From contig JACPYX010000007.1 in NCBI GenBank assembly GCA_016195815.1, positions 558,001-622,000 of the forward strand: a DNA stretch of 64,000 bases, in the 5' to 3' direction. The notes below the pieces were generated by a model. The model worked only from the letters and a program-made list of their open reading frames with translations. It had not been told where the DNA came from and ran no database searches. The stretch comes from Chloroflexota bacterium (GTDB lineage Bacteria > Chloroflexota > Anaerolineae > Anaerolineales > Villigracilaceae). The position numbers and the translations under genes were made by a program. Shown in pieces: positions 61,653 to 64,000 of the stretch. Each line of letters opens with the position of its first letter. The stretch's first letter is position 1.

Positions 61653-62539
61653 TTCAGCCACCTCTCAGACCGGGACTGCAGCCAGATATAACCTATTGTC
61701 GAAACAGCCATGACAATAATCATGCCCATGGCCATGGCATAACCGAGGCTTGGGTTATGCAGAACATCGCCTTGAATCTGGGCTCGAAGCTGAATCGTGA
61801 TTAATGGGAGACTGCCGCCGGTCAAGGCATAGGCGGTAGCGTACGCGCCAAACGAATTGGCAAACAGCAGGAACATGGTCCCCAAAATAGATGGCATTAA
61901 AATCGGCAAGGCAACATGCCACCAATATTGAAAAACAGTGGCCCCCAGGTTCTCAGCCGCCTCGCGCCATTCCTTCTTTAAAGCATCGAGGGCCGGGGCC
62001 ATGATCAACACCATAAGGGGAAATTGAAAATACATGTATGTGAGACTTAATCCCAAGAAGCTGTAGAGATTAAACCCCGCCGTATAAATATTCACGCCAA
62101 AGATATTTTTTAAAATGGCAGTGATGAAACCCGTGCGGCCCAGCGTAGCCACGAAGGCAAATGCCAATGGCACGCCTGCAAAGTTCGAGGCCACCGCTGA
62201 AAATGTGATCAACATGGAGCGTAATGGCTTGGGCAGTCCGCCGATAGTCACTGAATAGGCAAGGAAGAAACCGAAAATTCCGCCGCCAATTGCTGTAACC
62301 GCGCTGATCTGAATGCTCAAGAGATAAGAACTTACGATAGTTTGATTTTGAAATAGCTGGGCCAGGTTGTCAAGCGTGAATCTTCCTTGACCGTCCAGAA
62401 AAGCGTCTATCATTAAACGGGCAGACGGCCAAATTAGAAAAAGAATCGCAAACAAGAAAAAAGGCAAAGCCCCGAGCCATTTTTTGGCGCTAACAGTTGA
62501 TGTTGATCTTCGGGAGGCGGGAAGCGCTATTTGTGCCAT
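61649..62539 (-). CDS. ABC transporter permease (PotB-like)
   Basis: The 296-residue permease has a polar N-terminus (MAQIALPASRRSTS), six helices and the EAA motif EWREAAENLGATVFQYWWHV. The ATG follows CAGGAGCAGG. The gene comes after a strong hairpin that separates it from the binding-protein gene, so lower expression than the latter is likely. Confidence 0.88.
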   Translation of the reverse strand: MAQIALPASRRSTSTVSAKKWLGALPFFLFAILFLIWPSARLMIDAFLDGQGRFTLDNLAQLFQNQTIVSSYLLSIQISAVTAIGGGIFGFFLAYSVTIGGLPKPLRSMLITFSAVASNFAGVPLAFAFVATLGRTGFITAILKNIFGVNIYTAGFNLYSFLGLSLTYMYFQFPLMVLIMAPALDALKKEWREAAENLGATVFQYWWHVALPILMPSILGTMFLLFANSFGAYATAYALTGGSLPLITIQLRAQIQGDVLHNPSLGYAMAMGMIIVMAVSTIGYIWLQSRSERWLK

Positions 62540-62566
62540 AACCTGCTCCTGAGTGAAAGCTTTTTA

Positions 62567-62599
62567 TAGTGAGACCCTGCTTATGGCAGGGTCTCACTA
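62567..62599 (-). terminator. Hairpin between binding-protein and permease genes
   Basis: A perfect 14-bp stem (TAGTGAGACCCTGC / GCAGGGTCTCACTA) with a 5-nt loop, just after the binding-protein stop. It could protect or attenuate the transcript. Confidence 0.7.
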
Positions 62600-62620
62600 A
62601 TATTATTGGGAAGAACTAAA

Positions 62621-63754
62621 TTACGGGGCGGCCTTGATATCGGAACCTACCGCGGAATCCCAATTCTTGGTGATCAAGTCTTTGGCGCCGCTCAGTTGGG
62701 CGTCGGTCGGGAAGATTGCACCGGAAACATCGGGGAGCTTGGCCGCGAGGTCGGCAGGCACAACATTGCGAGCGCGCAGGTCAGCTTCTCGAATCGGGCG
62801 GCAATAGCCCTTCATCCATTGCAGCTGTCCAGCATCCGAATAAAGATATTCCATCCACAACTTGGCGGCGTTGGGATGCGGGGCATAGGCGCTGATCGCC
62901 TGAACATATACGCCAGCAAAACGGCCGGTCTTGGGGATGACAACCGTGACCTTCGGGTTGCCATTGAAGGAATCAATGCCAGCCAGGGCGTTATAGTCCC
63001 AGGTAATGCGGATCGGAGTTTCACCCTTGGCAACCAGGCCGTTGTTGGCAATCAATGGAACCAAATTGCCAGCCTTATTCAACTTGGAGAAAAAGTCGAG
63101 GCCGGCCTGGGCGTTATCAACCGAACCGCCATTAGCCAGGGCAGATGCAAACACTGCCTGAATGGCCTGATTCGAAGTGCGCGGGTCACCGGAGAGAGCA
63201 ACCTGGCCCTTGTAAGCGGGATCTAATAGATCGGACCAATCCTGCGGAACCTTGGGCTGAACATCGGTATTGACCATGAAAGCCATGACACCATAATAGT
63301 CGCCATACCAATAGCCATCAGCGCTCTTGGCAGAATCGGGGATAGTATCCCATGTGGAGACTTTATACGGCGTGAACAGGGCCTTATTGGACTCGCCAAA
63401 TGAATAACCAACGTCAACAACATCGGGAGCCTGCGGCCCCTTGTTGTCTTTATTGGCTGTGATGGCAGTGATCTCATCGCCAGAACCCGCATCCGGGTTG
63501 ATCTCATTGACGGTCAGGCCGTATTTGGCCTTGAAGTCGTCAATGGCGCCGCCGTAGTTGCACCAATCACGAGGAAGCGCAATTACATTCAAAGAGCCTT
63601 CAGCTTTGGCCGCGGCAATCAACGCATCCATACTGCCGCCGCTTGCGGCGGGGGCCGATGTGGCGGCGGGCGTTGCCGCAGAGCCGCAAGCGGAAAGAAT
63701 TATGCTGGCGACCAGGATTAGCGGGAAAACATAGAACAAAGTCTTTTTGGTCAT
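62621..63754 (-). CDS. Substrate-binding lipoprotein of a PotD/FbpA-type ABC importer
   Basis: The 377-residue precursor has a lipoprotein signal (LSAC, Cys about 23), an Ala/Ser/Thr tether and a type II binding fold: GSLNVIALPRDWCNYGG opening, DVVDVGYSFGE, WYGDYYGVMAFMVNTD, DLLDPAYKGQVALSGDP, GETPIRITWDYNA and AISAYAPHPNAAKLWMEYL. This subgroup covers polyamine, iron, 2-aminoethylphosphonate and amine importers, so the substrate is not defined by family; the gene neighbourhood points to an N-methylated amine. SD AAAAGGAGAAG precedes the ATG. It is the first gene of the operon. Confidence 0.9.
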   Translation of the reverse strand: MTKKTLFYVFPLILVASIILSACGSAATPAATSAPAASGGSMDALIAAAKAEGSLNVIALPRDWCNYGGAIDDFKAKYGLTVNEINPDAGSGDEITAITANKDNKGPQAPDVVDVGYSFGESNKALFTPYKVSTWDTIPDSAKSADGYWYGDYYGVMAFMVNTDVQPKVPQDWSDLLDPAYKGQVALSGDPRTSNQAIQAVFASALANGGSVDNAQAGLDFFSKLNKAGNLVPLIANNGLVAKGETPIRITWDYNALAGIDSFNGNPKVTVVIPKTGRFAGVYVQAISAYAPHPNAAKLWMEYLYSDAGQLQWMKGYCRPIREADLRARNVVPADLAAKLPDVSGAIFPTDAQLSGAKDLITKNWDSAVGSDIKAAP

Positions 63755-63807
63755 TCTCTTCTTCTCCTTTTGGGTTTTGTATGAAAGCCATCTGCTTCCA
63801 TGCTTGG

Positions 63808-63837
63808 ATTATATACCAAATACAATATCTTAACCAA
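63808..63837 (-). promoter_or_regulatory. Promoter of the amine importer operon
   Basis: On the minus strand TTGGTT (63832-63837) and TATAAT (63808-63813) are spaced by 18 bp, about 53 bp before the binding-protein ATG. Confidence 0.6.
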
Positions 63838-63851
63838 AATTAAACCAGACC

Positions 63852-64000
63852 TTAACTGGGCTGGGTTGTGAGATTTAGTTCTAGTTTGAAATCAAAAGAC
63901 GATGGAGTCGGCAAGCTCATCTCAGACGGGTTGACTGGCAAAATATATCGTTCACGCGCCGCCGGCCAAAACCCCCAAAGTAGCAGACCGCAGGATAGCG
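63852..64000 (-). CDS. Possible 3' end of another minus-strand gene (partial)
   Basis: A frame open from the window edge encodes about 49 residues with a hydrophobic start (LSCGLLLWGFW) followed by RERYILPVNPSEMS and a polar tail, ending in TAA at 63852-63854, just before the promoter of the importer operon. The position fits the end of an upstream gene, but the plus strand is also open here, so the call is weak. Confidence 0.25.
   Translation of the reverse strand, partial: LSCGLLLWGFWPAARERYILPVNPSEMSLPTPSSFDFKLELNLTTQPS

Overview
The window looks like a chromosomal segment of a Chloroflexota bacterium, most likely an Anaerolineae-type lineage. This rests on lipoproteins with Thr/Pro-rich linkers after the lipobox, a complex I cluster with two NuoM paralogues, an ATP synthase b subunit fused to the delta C-terminal domain, KimA/MgsA/Mfd neighbours, and short word-like AT-rich repeats scattered through spacers and even coding linkers. 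Assignment is by family recognition only; no rRNA or tRNA gene was seen.

Layout. 1-518: end of a hemolysin III family gene plus a small membrane protein. 585-3550: a metal-homeostasis operon (DtxR-family repressor behind a perfect palindromic operator, Nramp MntH, tandem UspA protein). 3557-5914: uvrB with a Gram-positive-type SOS box and a co-transcribed small membrane protein. 6001-8425: divergent kimA-like K+ importer and mgsA. 8616-13360 (minus): an anchored Ig-like protein, pth and mfd. 13507-17422: a Roadblock/LC7 protein, pyrG, a broken plsC-like acyltransferase, and eno. 17478-18602: a ferritin-like/VIT1 fusion. 18692-26986: a malto-oligosaccharide locus (malK, malE, malF, malG, a lipoprotein GH13 amylase, a cytoplasmic GH13 enzyme), followed by a 1438-aa polytopic protein with an internal 612-bp repeat. 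31520-35136: a lipoprotein, rpsO and pnp with structured leaders. 35296-38400: a lipoprotein and an islet of hypothetical and decaying genes. 38443-43141 (minus): GNAT acetyltransferase, murE, and the F0 genes (atpI/Z, atpB, atpE, b-delta fusion). 43223-52561 (minus): membrane arm of complex I in the order A-H-J-K-L-M-M-N. 52615-63837 (minus): an ABC importer with a DMGDH-like flavoprotein, a Rieske oxygenase, a PfkB-like protein and a non-pyrrolysine MttB-family protein, probably a quaternary-amine or betaine catabolic locus.

How parts work together. The malto locus imports oligosaccharides through a lipoprotein-fed ABC transporter and hydrolyses them with two GH13 enzymes. The amine locus would import an N-methylated compound and demethylate it by a Rieske oxygenase and a folate-linked flavoprotein, with a second possible corrinoid route through the MttB-like protein. 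Complex I and the F0 sector give the energy-conserving backbone.

The most interesting observations are: (1) complex I genes with a second NuoM and an apparently lengthened NuoL lateral helix, the pattern expected of a four-antiporter complex I, although one NuoM has lost its central TM8 lysine; (2) micro-repeats in frame inside Mfd and MurE that resemble palindromic elements in the nuo spacers; (3) the b-delta fusion lacking the delta N-terminal domain; (4) strong structured leaders on rpsO and pnp; (5) a PfkB-like protein whose catalytic Asp is Ala.
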